Assembly: GCF_011397635.1 (NCBI RefSeq)
Contig: NC_064771.1
Span: 16,555,379-16,619,378, forward strand
Length of the DNA stretch: 64,000 bases
Reading direction: 5' to 3'
From: Epinephelus fuscoguttatus
Taxonomy: Eukaryota > Chordata > Actinopteri > Perciformes > Serranidae
Both the position numbers and the translations under genes were made by a program. The notes under the pieces are model-generated. The model was given only the letters and a program-made list of their open reading frames with translations, did not search any database and had not been told where the DNA came from. Shown one piece after another: positions 26,958 to 40,290 of the stretch. The number at the start of each line of letters is the position of its first letter. The first letter of the stretch is position 1.

Positions 26958-28800
26958 GAGATTATTTAGTCCTACAAACAGACACATGTGCACGTTATAT
27001 AACAGCAGATATACATACTGAACATACTGTGTTGAGTCGCTTGTTAAATGGACTACAACAGACTGAAAAGAATAGGGGCTTTTGCATGCTTCATTTGATG
27101 TACTCAACATTTCATGAAACAGAGAAACAGAAGAACATACTGACCTCAATTACAACTGAATGTTCAACACATGTAAACAGTTTTCACGGCCCAAAACACA
27201 AATGTTACTCTGGTTCATATGTTTCTACGGCGGCCACATAGAATCTTTTGACCGCTAAAACTTAATCATGGACCAAACATGTATCTTCGCACACTGCTCT
27301 TATGTACAAATGAACTTACTTGAACTGAGAAAAATCGTGTAGATCTCCGTAAAGCACACATCCAGCATGGGAACTCAACCAGGAAGTGATGTCGCCCAGA
27401 TGAAGCGCGATTGGATGGTTATCTCTCTCTGGTTTGTGATTGGTTGACGAATGTGACTGCTTCAATGACCCTCGGTGAGAAAACCTCTGGAACTTTCAGC
27501 AACAGTGGTATTGTTTCCATCATATATGATATACTATATAAAGGGTGAACAAAGATGAAGATGGCTCGGGAATTCACAGAGGTTCTGAAATATGTTTCAG
27601 ACGATAAATTCAACAACACCACGGCATTAAAACAGTAGAAAACAGTGAATTTAATACAAGGTACCTTTATATTATATTATTACATACATACATTATACTA
27701 TTATTATTGTTAAAACATAAGCTGGTACTGAGGACTGAAATTACACCAGATACTATGGAGTCTTGTGAGCTTCTTAAAAGCCAAAACGGGATGTGACAGT
27801 GAGGTTCAGAGTTAAATCTTGAGCTTCACTTTAAGGTTCATTTAGTAGCAAAAAGAAAATGGATATTTCAACACCTACATTTCTATAAAAACTGTGCAAA
27901 AACTACTAAGGGACTGTGCTTAACTTATCAGAAGGGGGAGGGTGGCTTGGGTGTGACTTTATTTGTTTGTTTGTTTTTTCACTGAGAGTCCCTGACTAGG
28001 TGACTGGTGATAATGCAGGACAAAGACCATTAAAAATAAAGAAATAAATGATAATAACAATAATAATAGTAATAGAGTAATAACCAACACAAACAGCTAA
28101 TTTCTTTAGCAAAATGTAAATCCTCCATAAACATTATGTGTAGAATGACTGTTAGAATTGTGAAAATTTCACGAAAATTCTGGTTTAAAAATTGTGATTA
28201 TTGGCATTTTCTAAAGAAAACATGCCTTTTGAACCCACTAACAGGATTAGGGGTTCAGAGGGTATTTGATATAAATACAACCAAACCATTTAAAGTTGTA
28301 TGTTCCTTCCATGGGCAAAAAAACAAAACAAAACAAAACAAAAAAAACCATGAGTCCCTCCCCAGTGCTTAAAAATGATTTGACATGTCTCCCCTATTTT
28401 GCATCTCTCCCCCTCATAAATAACGAACAGTCCCTAATTAAGATCATGTAGGCTAATGATCAGAAGCGTTACAAAATGTCAAACGATACCATATTGTTTT
28501 CTTTCCCCACCACATATCGACTATTCTAGCAAATGAATACATATTTTAAAACTTTTGGTCCTATATCATGTCAATAATAAAACATAAAATACAAAAATAA
28601 TATTTTTAAACAGAAAAAAAAATCCTGTTTAGTGGTTTCATATCACCTTTACATAAAAGTGGAACGGTCCGCGCCTGCGCCCAACTGCGGCACCGGAAGG
28701 TATTCAGTGTTGCACAACGCTGAGTTACATGACCTAACCAAGGTGCGTTTGATAAGTAAAACCCTCAGTTTCTCTGTCCTAAGATGACCAATTGTCCAAG
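26958..28800. other. Intergenic between the C7orf50 homologue and uqcc4
   Basis: Contains the probable 5' UTR exon of the C7orf50 homologue (about 27320-27380, donor acttac at 27314-27319 on the minus strand) and then AT-rich sequence without recognisable genes. From about 28660 comes the GC-rich uqcc4 promoter. Confidence 0.55.
28665..28800 (+). promoter_or_regulatory. uqcc4 promoter with NRF1-like and ETS motifs
   Basis: gcgcctgcgc (28671-28680) resembles an NRF1 half-palindrome, and caccggaag (28691-28699) is an ETS/GABP-type site. Both are typical of nuclear genes for mitochondrial proteins. The 14-mer tgcggcaccggaag (28686-28699) recurs exactly in the wdr24 promoter at 57726-57739. Confidence 0.55.
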
Positions 28801-30838
28801 ATGTCTCCAGCAGCAGGACGAGTCTTCAGCGGTCTGACACGAGTTGCTTTCAGTCGAGGGACATTTGTTTACAACGTTTCACCGACCGTTGGGTGAGTCA
28901 CTGCTCACGTTATGTTTGTGAATGTGAAACCACGCTGGCTCTGTGATCATCGTGAGGTTCAATGACAAAGGTCTAAACTGTAATAATTGTTCCAGCCACC
29001 GCTGTAACTTACAGATTTTGCCATCTAACATGAAATACAGGCTGTTTTGTAACGGCAAGTATTTCAGCATTATTGTAATAGCTGCAGCCTGTTAGCAAAA
29101 ATGTTGCTTTTATAATGTTGAGACAGTTTGATGGCTGTTTGCTGTTAACCACACATACTGACCACAGTGATACAAGTAAGGTCACACAGTTTGATATTCA
29201 GTCATGGACAGTTCTGTTTGTAGAGTACTTTCACCATTCATGTCAATATTTGGTCAGCACACCACCCTTTTATGTCCTCTCCTGGTGGACAGATAACTAC
29301 CACACTAGCTTAAAATACAACACAGGATACACTAAAGTCAGTTCCATACAAGCTCAGGACCTGGTGACACATTTTTGAGTTGGTCTACTGACAGTGACCC
29401 AGTGACCTCTGTGTCAGTTTTAATAAAAGATATTCAGGATACAGCATATTACATCATGGGTTTTTATATTAAAGAGTGATGGGAGCTGCCAGAGTCACAT
29501 AGGGTTTGATTTATATTTCACTGTCAATGGAGCAGCTACAGGATTTGTCCCCAGATGGCACCATCACTGTCTACATCCTGGTCAACTACAGGAGACACAA
29601 ATTAATTATTAATTATTCAGGTGAACAGTGTGATAAAAAATGATCAGAATTTGACCGATATCAGATGTTGAGGTCCATAGCTTTATTGATATTTTAAAGT
29701 TTATAAGTTATATTGTAGATGCATAGATATTTTTGCTAATCTGAATTTGATTATTTAAGAACTGATCAAAACATGTTCTAAGTGTGACATTTGAAAAGTG
29801 GAGACACTGTTTTTAATTTACCACATACACATCTTTGCCTTGTATGCCACAATTTGTCATCACTTACAGGCTGATTAACACACAAATACATATATATCTG
29901 CCATTAGATAGTATTGATCCATATATAGGCCTGGCCGATTTATCAGTAAACCTCTACAAATTTTTTTTTTTCTCCCAGGTTGATCCTCTACAAATTCATC
30001 TTTTGAGTCCAATTAAGTGATTTGTCACTATCATAAATTCATTAAACATTGCATGAAAAGTGTAACAAGTCTAATAATGAAGATTAAGCTTCTCTAAGTA
30101 AAAGTAACAAGAATGTTAAAGTCCTATATTTTAAACCTTACTTCAATAAAAGTTTGGAAATATTAACAGCAAAACATGTTTAAAGTTACAAAATTTAAAG
30201 TACTGGATATGAGGAAAAGCTGCCTGTGTTCATGATACATTATTACAGATAATATTGGGAATTTGGATTGTGTAGCATTTTACTGTTGAAGCAGGTAATT
30301 TTAAACTTAGCTGTCTGTACATTGTAGGATAGTTTAATCTAAAACAATGTATCCTATTTAAAACTTAACTTGGGGTTTTGCATCAATCATCTATATCTGT
30401 AAAGTCTCCAAAAATACAAATACTTAAAGCATATCATCATTGTGCTCTAACACAGCACTTCAGTAAACATGTTATAACTGATGTATTTTGTGTTTCTTTG
30501 TCAGCAGACTGAACGGTGTACGGTCCCTAGCTCTGAGCTCTCAGAGGTCAGCTAAGTCCAAAGATGGTGACGAAGAGGTGAACAATGAGCCCATCAAGTT
30601 CTCCACCAGCAAAGCCAGTCACAGAACCTGGAAAGTTGACCGCGCCATGGGGAAACAGTTTGAGCAGCCCTGGTGGAAGGTCCTCCCCATCAGCCTGATA
30701 TTCAGCGGCTTCATACTGTGGTGTGCACTCAGAAGTCAGACAGACATTGACTCGCAGCTGGAGAAGCAGCTGTATGAGCATTTACCCAGTTTGCTTTTGG
30801 AAGAACAGGAGGAAGAAGTCCGAAATAAATCAAGTTAA
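28801..30838 (+). CDS. uqcc4: Ubiquinol-cytochrome c reductase assembly factor 4 (CCSMST1/C16orf91 homologue)
   Basis: Small mitochondrial inner-membrane protein needed for assembly of respiratory complex III around cytochrome b. Two exons: 28801-28892 and 30505 (or 30508)-30838, giving 141 or 140 residues. The N-terminal exon (MSPAAGRVFSGLTRVAFSRG) is Arg/Ser/Ala-rich without acidic residues, like a mitochondrial presequence. Exon 2 carries the conserved EPIKFSTSKASHRTWKVDRA and MGKQFEQPWWKVLPISLIF, the second leading into the single membrane helix (FSGFILWCAL). It ends in an acidic tail. The acceptor is a tandem cagcag, so two isoforms differing by one Arg-containing codon choice are possible. 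An aataaa lies at about 31223. The 3' end converges on the H3.3 gene. Confidence 0.9.
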
Positions 30839-31214
30839 CAAATATGGGACTTGAGATGTGTATATATTTTGCTTTATATTTATTATGAAATGTGTCTGTA
30901 GTATTTCAGGCTGTGGCACCAACTCATTGCTCTGACAACACTGAAGATGTAGCGGTTAAGCCGTCCAGTGCTATGAAAACTACTTTTCTCAGCAAAAAAA
31001 AAAAAAAATGTAGAGTGTCGATCATACATTGCCTTTTGTTAATTTTCAGTTGAGTGATCAGAACGTGAGCTAAAATGCCTTGATTGTAGGTGCTTCATCA
31101 TCATCTGTCTTTTGTACATTGTATTAATTGTACACCAAAGGAAAAAAATACAACCTGAAGACATGTATATGAGCAATCAAGACACCTGATTTTTTTCATT
31201 ATATCTTAACCATT

Positions 31215-31265
31215 TCAGCCATAAATAAAGGACAAGAATATGAGGTAGCGGAAAGTTTATTTACA
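31215..31265. terminator. Convergent polyadenylation signals of uqcc4 and the H3.3 gene
   Basis: Plus-strand aataaa at about 31224-31229 and minus-strand AATAAA (tttatt, 31257-31262) are only about 30 bp apart and point toward each other, so the mature 3' ends of the two mRNAs should abut or overlap slightly. Confidence 0.6.
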
Positions 31266-31584
31266 GCACAACAAGAAATCCTATGACATGCACACACAGG
31301 ATAAAAGGTATGGATTCTAAAATAGATTTGCAATCCTGAGAAAGGCAGTGGAATATTGTTTGTATTCAGCATTTACAGGATATGAAGCTCTAGTCTACAG
31401 TAAACAGGACAGTTGGAGAAAGTCAAGAGTGAAATGAAGTACAAAAAAGGAAAACATGCCTGAAACTACAAATGTCAAATTAGGTGGTACACATGCTGGT
31501 AATAGTTTCAAGATTTACAAAACAAACCCCAATCAATCCCACCCACACCCTCCCCATTTAAAAAGATAAAATCAAATGAAACAT

Positions 31585-32240
<656 letters not shown>

Positions 32241-33019
32241 TCACCTGCGGTTCTGAAAACACAACAAAAGATGAGTCAACATGCGATTTAATTTCATTTA
32301 GTAACGTGTTATCATCAATACTGTAATCCCTATTGGATCGATTTACTGCCAGTGTACACACTGAAGCAACTTCAACATGGACACTCGGTTATGACCCACA
32401 TCCTTATTAAAAAAACATTACCTGATACACTTTCAATATGAACGTTAACGTTACCAGAAACTACTCAAACGTTTTGTTAGCAGCTGAATGGTCAGGAGAC
32501 TCTTCTAAATATGAAGTTATTGCATAACCACGTTTGAAACGTAAGTAGTTTCGATTAAACAAAACAAGCCCCGTCTAAATCCGTGCCACCATTAAGCTCC
32601 GGGACACACACACGTTTCTTTGCTGTCGTTAGCGAGCAAATTTAAAGCTAGCCTCGACCGTTGCAAAATGGCGCCAGCTAGCTACCACTTACGCTTAATA
32701 ACATTCATATAAAGACACTGTAGTCACCTAGGTCAATTTCATATGACCATACAGGTAAAGTAAACCTTATTTGTAGGTTTATATGTTATAATATTGGTTT
32801 CTTTAAGTAGAGTCTGTATATTATATCAAATGTAGCTAACAGTTAGCCGACTGGCTATGGCGCGCGCCGTTTTGTTTTCAAGTCACCGAAGATTACCGGT
32901 GGGCCAACCGTACTGTAACGTTTCTAACGACCTAGAAATGAAAATACACCATATCGTTGATAACCATTAGTATCTAATGTAGAAAAATACAGCAAAAAGC
33001 GCTCACGCTCTCACGTTAC

Positions 33020-33165
33020 CTTTTGTGTTTATTTTCCGGGAAAGCGGTGTCCCCTCCTTACGCGTTGGTTGACTGTTGACCGGGGGGAGAGGGAGGCGGT
33101 ACTTATATTGTGAGAGGAGTGACGTTTAGTGTCCCGCCCCTGAGCCAACGTGATTGGTCCAAACT
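33020..33165 (-). promoter_or_regulatory. H3.3 gene promoter and 5' UTR exon
   Basis: On the minus strand: a CCAAT box (33153-33157), a GC box (near 33131-33140), a TGACGT/ACGTCA CRE core (33120-33125), a TATAAG box (33102-33107), then a 5' UTR exon ending at the donor 33014-33019. The order and spacing are coherent for transcription toward lower coordinates. Confidence 0.7.
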
Positions 33166-33169
33166 GAAA

Positions 33170-35771
33170 TCCCTGCCGGAATATGATTAGTGGAGGAGAC
33201 GAGGAGGAGCACACTGCCTCTGCATTTGAAGATGAAAAGAACAAGAAGTGCCTTCTTCTAAATAGAGGCATGTAGATGTTTTTTATTCATCTATCAACCC
33301 GAAACTGCTTCTTCTTAGTCCGCTCAGTTTGGATATATCTTTCTCATTCTTAAGATTTATCAGTTGATCTCTAAAGTATGGGTGCTCACTGACTTCAAAT
33401 CCCTTTCTTTTCTCTAAATGGAAGAACAATGCTGCCCCATTGGACAACCGATATGCTTTGTAATTTGTAGATAGGAGTATCATAAGGTTACGTAATGGCT
33501 TGAGAAAAGCATTGTCAATGGCAGGTGATGACAAAAAGGGGATAAACTGTAGCCAAGATTAACACTAGATATCCTGTCTGGGATGCAGTTGTAGGCACAC
33601 AGGGGCGTAGCACCACATTCTGGGACCCAAGCAGTCTCCATGGGCCCCCGTTCCTCATTTTTTGATCCATTTTTCTCACCACACCTTTAAAAAAATTTTT
33701 TTTATAAAGTCGTTTTGTTTTCGTTCGTCTTGATTCTTTCTTTCTCTTCTTTTCTGACATCCCGATCTCCCTTTTTTTGGTGGAAAAACATGACAATATA
33801 TATTAGTGCTCCAGCAGCATAAGCAGTCACTACCCCCTTTTACACTGTCTGATTAAGTTAGGAATATCACTCCATTTTTTCCGCCTTGTCGATCTGTATA
33901 TAAGGTACGATCACGGAATGGGGGGACAGACTGGTCTCGCCTTTAAGCCTCCACAGGAGGTAGTAACAATGCCAAAACAGTTTCTGTATAAACAGGACAG
34001 TCTACAAGATGGAATTATGGGCAGCATAGGTGCAATGTTTTGATGATGTATTGTGTGTGCGATTTACCATGGGAGATTTAAAAAGTAGCAGTTAGCGGCT
34101 AACTCAGAGAAGTAGAATAGTGGCCGTAAATGTTGGCAAATTGGGAAAACAATGAGATTCAGCAACTCCTTACTCTCTGAGCAGAAGATGAGATCAGCTG
34201 CCATATAACAGGGACAGTAAATTATTGTTATTGACACGTTAATACCATTGTTGTTATTTAGAAAGTGCTGCAGACGCATATGTTTTATGTCACACTGCAG
34301 AATGACGCTGTTGTGTCACATGTTATGCCTATCATGCCCGTTTTGATTCCACAAAGCAGTGTATAACCACACACTGGAGCCAAATGATGCTGCTGTCATT
34401 TGGTTCTGTGTAAAAAAAAACAAAAAAACAAAATAGGCAAAAAGAAAAAACTTTGTGTTGGCCCTAGAGTGCGATCTCTGTGTAAAAGGGCTACTTACTT
34501 TGCTTGAGCTGCGTTTAGTGACAGGGGTGAGAGGGATCTCAAAGAGCCTCCACTATTTTTGTACAAAATTAACTGTTTCAACTGATTCATTCAGCTAATT
34601 TTAATTTAGATAGGACACTAACTACTTAGACATAAAACATTGCAAACAAAACCAAAATTTATAATTCCCCCTTCTGATTGGGACCCTGGGTAATCAGTCC
34701 TACTCCCACTCCCCAACTAACCTGCTGGCACAACCTGTAGCACAAGAGCCAGCTGTTTTGAAAACTATATTTGGCTATAATCTGAAAAGCAAAGAAAGAG
34801 CATGACAAAAAGCCTTAAACATGATGAAGATAACAAAAAGTTATCATAGACCTGTTGTGACCCAAGGAAGTAAATCAAGTTTATTTTTTCTGGAAACTAA
34901 CCAGGCATTTCACAACTCACACAGCATGAGCTGCGTTCGAGTTTCTGCATTTTCACAAATAGTTGAGAAAACCTCAAGACATTTGTGTGAAAATCCGAGT
35001 TAGTGCAGAGCACCACAAACAAATTCAACATCATGCTTCTGCTGACAATCTGTTAATATCCTTACTGCTTTCTTAGCTCAACATCTGTTTAGGCAACACC
35101 GGGACTAGTCAAGCATCAGGCAACAGACTGATGTCACAGTCTGATCCTCTGATGGCTCACAGCACCCAGCCACCAACAGCCTGGTGACACATCAGCTTGT
35201 GTCATTGTCATTCACAAGATTACTCTTTCCTGTTACTCTCCAGTCATGTTATTAGCATACAGTGATTACAGCCTTTTTATACCTGCAAAAACTGGTTCAC
35301 TGTTGTCTTTATAATGCTTTCACCTGCTTTTGTTTTTAGTTAAACCACCTTTTGTTTCTCAGGCTGACTAAGAAATTAACCCACATTTTCATATTTATTT
35401 GCACGTTTACCCGAGGTTACCTTTGTCTGTATTTACTAATTTTCTTTGACTTTGCTTATTTTTCATCTTTGGAAAACCTCACATCAGTCCGTAAGGTCTC
35501 AACCACCTGGGTCACGAAGACACCATCAAGCGGAACGACAGTAGTGGAAATATTACCAGACGGACCTATTCTTATGTGACACCGGTCCGGTGGTAAGTTT
35601 CTGAACACATCACGATATCACGGAAACCAAGAAAATATAAGTAATTTAAAAACGTGGGTCTATATTAGAGCCTGTTCCGATGAACATGTCTGTAAAGCTG
35701 AAGCGTCGAGTTGACTAGTTCAGACTAACAGACGCCTCTCAGCTGAAAACCTGCAGCACTGAAGACTCAGC
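33170..35771. other. Intergenic, repeat-derived, no gene seen
   Basis: 2.6 kb of AT-rich DNA. The phrase aggggcgtagcaccacattc (near 33601) resembles the end of a fish MITE. The rest contains only short open frames without domain resemblance. The last 150 bp before 35772 is the presumed promoter and 5' UTR of the C8orf33 homologue. Confidence 0.5.
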
Positions 35772-37707
35772 ATGACCGAGCAGAGGCTGCTGTTTATAGG
35801 TACATTATGACTTTATTACACATCATAAGATGAATGCATTTCCTATGGGCATTGCTGTATGCATGTGTGCGATCTATTACAGGTCATGTTTGAGGAACAG
35901 AATGTGGATTCAAATCGTTTAAGTCTGCAATTTATTTTTTGTTGACCACTATGTAGTTTTTGTACACGATGTAAATTATATTTGCTGTCATTTTTTCCAA
36001 GTAACAAAATGTTAGTTAATCATCTTTATTTTTTTTTATCTACAAAATTATGTTTTTAATGCATACTTCAAATACAAGCCAGAAGAAATGTAATTATCAC
36101 CTTTTTTCTCAATCCAGCAAGTGTGTCATTTTTTTGGTGTGTGTTTAATGTAAGCAGACAAAAGAGATTATACAAAGTAAGACAGAGACATACAGTAAAA
36201 ATGAAGATGAAGTAACTACCTGAGGACACTGAAGAAAAACAAACAAACAAAAATACTACTCATGTTCAAACTAGCGGGTATGCAGAAAATGAGGTGAAGA
36301 CAACTCCTGCAACTTGAAGTGTTTTTCTCGGGAACAAATAGCGGGAATGTGTGTTGATTCAGGAAATGAATTGATTCATGGTACGCCTTTTAAATGACTT
36401 GCAATTCTTTCTTGATTTTTGTGGAATCTAAAGTCATCAAATTTGTGACTCGATTCAGACTTGAATCCAGACTTGTGATCCTAATGTTTGTGTGTGTGTG
36501 TTCATTCAACAGATATTGAACCAAAGTCAAACGGCTCCGCTCCTGCCAACACCAGAGCTGAGAATCCCCTCTGGACTCGCAGTGACAACACCTTCAGATT
36601 TAACTTCCTCTCCGACAACTCACCAGCACTTCAAGAGAAAACATCCCCATCAGACGGCACTGAAGCAACAGCGAGCAAAATATCCTTTACAGGACAGGGC
36701 TCTGCTTTTGCCTTCAACTTTCAAATTCCTCCTGTGGAAGACATGGACACGACAGAGACTCCAAACACTTCTTCTTCTTCAAGCGTCCAACAATGTGTCC
36801 AAGAGGAGAAGCCTTCCCCGCTGCAGGAGGCTAACTCTTCATCTGAGCCGACAGAGCAATCACAAGCAAAGAAGAAGAAGAAGAAGAAATCTGCAAAGAA
36901 AAACCCCTCAGATAGCGCAGAGACTGCGGCAGGTTCAGCTGAGGGGAGTCAAGGAGGCGAGGACACAGAGCTGGTCAGTGTGAAATTACTTCCTGTAAAG
37001 AAATCACGGTGGGTTCCAGTTGAGTTGATGTCTCAATGTGACTGTGTGTGTTTCAGAGTGCAGAGGAGCAGCTGAACAGACAGCTGGACTGGTGCATCGA
37101 GCAGCTGGAATCGGGGATGAGGTCCCAGAAGAATACACCGAAACAGAGTATGACTTTTACCTTCAACATCACCTAACCTGTTCAAATAAAGTGTACTCTG
37201 TAGCGTTTCCAGATACAGCACACATATTGATATACTTTCTCCCCACAGAGGAGGAAGCCTCTCGTGCCCTGAAGACTCTACGAAGCTCCAAAGCTCCTCT
37301 GGCCAAGAAGAGGCAGGTGATGAGAGCCATGACTGGAGACTACAGGAAAAAAATGGAGGATGAGAAGAGCAAGCAGTACAAACTCATTCAGAGCGGTGAG
37401 AGTGATCTGAACAGTAAAAACGACTCATTAAAGAACTTTTAAGTTTAATCAACGTCCCGTAAATTGACAGATTTCTTTGATCCTAACAGAAATCGCATCG
37501 GCTCAGGTCAAAGTCGTGTCAGATTCTCCAAAGAAGTCTGTTTTCCACCGGAGAGCTGACGTCAAAAGCCATACCCCAGCCGCTAAGGAGAACCTGCAAC
37601 AAACCAGAGCCCAGGGTACTGACTTGAAAGGACAGACGCAGGAACAGACGTCAGCCTTTGTCTTTGCTCCATCAAAGGAGGAGTTTCGCTTCAATTTCCT
37701 ACCCTGA
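35772..37707 (+). CDS. C8orf33 (UPF0488) homologue
   Basis: Orthologue of human C8orf33, function not established. Five exons: 35772-35799, 36513-36973, 37057-37147, 37249-37395, 37490-37707, giving 314 residues against about 229 in human. The conserved core reads SAEEQLNRQLDWCIEQLESG, KQKEEASRALKTLRSSKAPL and KKRQVMRAMTGDYRKKMEDE, and is probably helical and RNA/chromatin-friendly by charge, though that is only inference. A run of seven lysines follows SQAK in exon 2. The C-terminus EEFRFNFLP matches the human EEFRFNFF ending. Strikingly, the same motif occurs twice more near the N-terminus: FRFNF at residues 37-41 and FAFNF at 75-79. The long N-terminal part is otherwise low complexity. Polyadenylation signal near 37855. 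Confidence 0.88.
36330..36480. repeat. Fragment of the 23750-24450 repeat family, in intron 1 of the C8orf33 homologue
   Basis: ttgattcaggaaatgaattg and aatctaaagtcatcaaattt match phrases at 24229-24248 and 24397-24416. It ends about 30 bp before the exon 2 acceptor, so the polypyrimidine region of this intron is partly transposon-derived. Confidence 0.55.
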
Positions 37708-37869
37708 ACACACAATTCACTGCACATTATTTTGGACTGGGCCTGTGGACTGTGACTGTGAGCTGCACTGGAGATAATGGGAGATAAACAGTCACAAAAG
37801 TTGCAGTCACATACATAAAATCTTAAAATGCTGACAGCTTATGCCATATATCTAAATAAAGATTTTGTA

Positions 37870-39092
37870 TTTTTGTCTGGATGGTATTTGTTTTTTGAAC
37901 GTGTGTATGTATGTGTCATATTATGAGAAAGTTTTCATCATCAGCAGCTACTACAGTTAATCTACAGGTGTGTGACTTCATCACAGCCTTACCATATGTT
38001 AGTGGTTCCCAATTTTGGCTTATGACCCCACAAAATTAAAGTATGTCTACTTGTGATCTGGTTTTTTTTTTAGGTTTTAGTGTGGACAGGAGTTGTGAGC
38101 TGTGGGAAGTGGGATTTTTCGTTCTTAGATTGTTTCATCTGAATGATTTTTAGAGGCACGAGGAGGTTAACTTCCAAAATTTAAAGTTTTTCAAAAATTT
38201 AATTTGAGAAAATATATAAAAAGTAAACAGTAAACAGATTTATCTGCTGACCCCTCAGATTTTTGGAATCCGTTGAGCAGTCCTAAACCCCAGGAGTGCC
38301 TAAGACAAAAACAATAAGGTTATTTAGCACTCACAAACTCAAATATCTTTCTACAGGTCAGTTCAATGAGTTTATGATAACACTGGTCAGTCATTATTCT
38401 ATACACAGTGCTGGGAGAGGCTCTTAGAAAGCTTTGCAAGTGACTAGTTAATACTGGAAGAAGCTGAACTACTGCAAACCTAACCTAGTGATAAATCTAG
38501 TTTAATTAACTAACGCTACTAAGAAAAAGTAGTTCAAACTACTCTGTAAAAATATGATGACAAAAAACAAAATGTCATACCTGCAAAAAATGCCACTCAT
38601 TTGAGTTTATTGCAAAAAGTTCCCACTTTATCACAGGTCATACATAACTAAAATAAAATGAAATTATATAAAATACTCCATTATTCATGGGAGAGTGTAA
38701 GAAATGTCAGCTTTAGTATTGTTAACAATGTCCATCAGTCAGACACCTGCCATCAGACACTAGAGTCCAGATGAGGGTATTACACCAAGCAGCAGTACTC
38801 AGTTATCCAGATAACTTCCAAAGCATCCAATAATCTCCAATAGTCTTTTAACATTTTTAATAAATAGTGATAACTAATAATTTTGATGACTAATTGTCAC
38901 ATGATGGCTGCCTGACGTGAGAGCATTGTCTGGACATGTCCTCACAGCGGCCAGGATGAGAAAGTGGGCGGGGCCAATCAAAGGAAGTTCAATTACAGTA
39001 GGGAAGCCATATTACCATGGAAATGATTCATGTCCTGTTATTGCCCAACATTGTTTGTAGTTGCAGCAATTAACTACACAAAAATGGCAAAA

Positions 39093-39127
<35 letters not shown>

Positions 39128-39290
39128 CTACTTGAAAAACAATGCAAATATGAGTGTAGTTAAGCTACCGGCAAGATGTAAAAAGTTGTAAAACTATTAG
39201 TTTCATTACATGTAGTTTACTACCTCTAACACTTTATAATCCATAAACTGTAAATAAATCAGTGAACTGTACGTGCTGTTGAAGAAGTTC
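37870..39290. other. Intergenic between the C8orf33 homologue and anks3, largely repeat
   Basis: A hAT-like end phrase (agtggttcccaattttgg, near 38000) is followed by a long AT-rich element at about 38400-39240. That element starts cagtgctgggagaggctctt and ends catgtagtttactacctcta; I recognise such ends from fish MITEs. A (TAAA)n microsatellite lies at 39089-39127. No genes. Confidence 0.5.
39089..39127. repeat. (TAAA)n microsatellite
   Basis: About nine perfect tandem units of taaa inside the 38400-39240 repeat. Confidence 0.95.
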
Positions 39291-39407
39291 AGCCGGACCG
39301 TTTAAACCGGAAAGGGCGGGGCATGGTTCAACACGGGCACAATTGAGCGTGACACACAAAACAAAAAAGTTTCAACCGCTGGGAAGAACTAACGGTACCT
39401 GTCGACT
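39270..39407 (+). promoter_or_regulatory. anks3 promoter and probable non-coding first exon
   Basis: A GC-box (gggcggggc, near 39315) and an ETS-like accggaaag lie beside a candidate non-coding exon ending gtcgact|gtaagt (donor at 39408). The matching acceptor is ttttcag at 40804-40810, 31 bp before the start codon. Confidence 0.5.
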
Positions 39408-40290
39408 GTAAGTTTTTAACTCATGACATTCAGCTGTATTAATATCAAATATTAGTTAATTTAGTTTGTTGTATTATGAAATAGTTTTATCTTTAGTTCA
39501 TAAGGTAGGTGTGTGGCAGGGAGACGTTAATACCGGGCTAACGTTATCTAACGAAGCTAACACTGAGCTAGCTAAACTCTAACTTCGTCTGTACACGCAC
39601 AAATGAGAAAGAATACCATCGAGGGTGAACAAAATGTCCCATTTAGCATGTGGGGGGTAAAGAAGGCATTGGATAAAATTGTGGGAAACTGGGAAAGATA
39701 AAATATGTTAACGTTACATCATGTTAAAACATGGAGGGACTGAAGAAGTTGTTTCTATTATTTAATTAAGAGCTGGAAGGACGCTATCAGAAAAAATGCC
39801 AGTAAGCAGGCAGACTTAAATCATATTGCCTTGATACCACACGTCTGTTAACTAGTGGAGCTGATGTTTAATGAGAGGAAACACACTTATTGTAAGAAAG
39901 ATGTGTGGTGGCTAAGTACCAAAGCAGATTTGGGAGGAGATGGGGCACTATGGATTCCTTGTTGTGTCTCAAAGATGAGATAAGAAAAGTTCAAGTAAAT
40001 AAACAGAGAGCTGCCGTTTTTAATGTTAAAAATATGACATGTTATGGAGAGAGGGGCTGCTGGATGTCAGATGGGAAATTTCACCTGGGACTCTCTAGGT
40101 GGAAAACTATTCAGGTTCAAATAGGGTCAAGATTATTTTTGTGGAAAATTGATTTTTTCAGGGGAGTGCTGTAAGTCCTGCTTTATTTATTTTGCTTTAT
40201 TTTCTGTTACAACAAATGATATTTGCGAATATGCAAGTTGTTGTGAGAAGATTACTGTTTGCACATGACAGGATTTTGTGGAAAAGAGCA

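Noticed and set aside
33515-33796. Lysine-rich minus-strand frame upstream of the H3.3 gene
   Set aside because: The apparent basic protein arises from a low-complexity t/c-rich stretch; no start context or homology.
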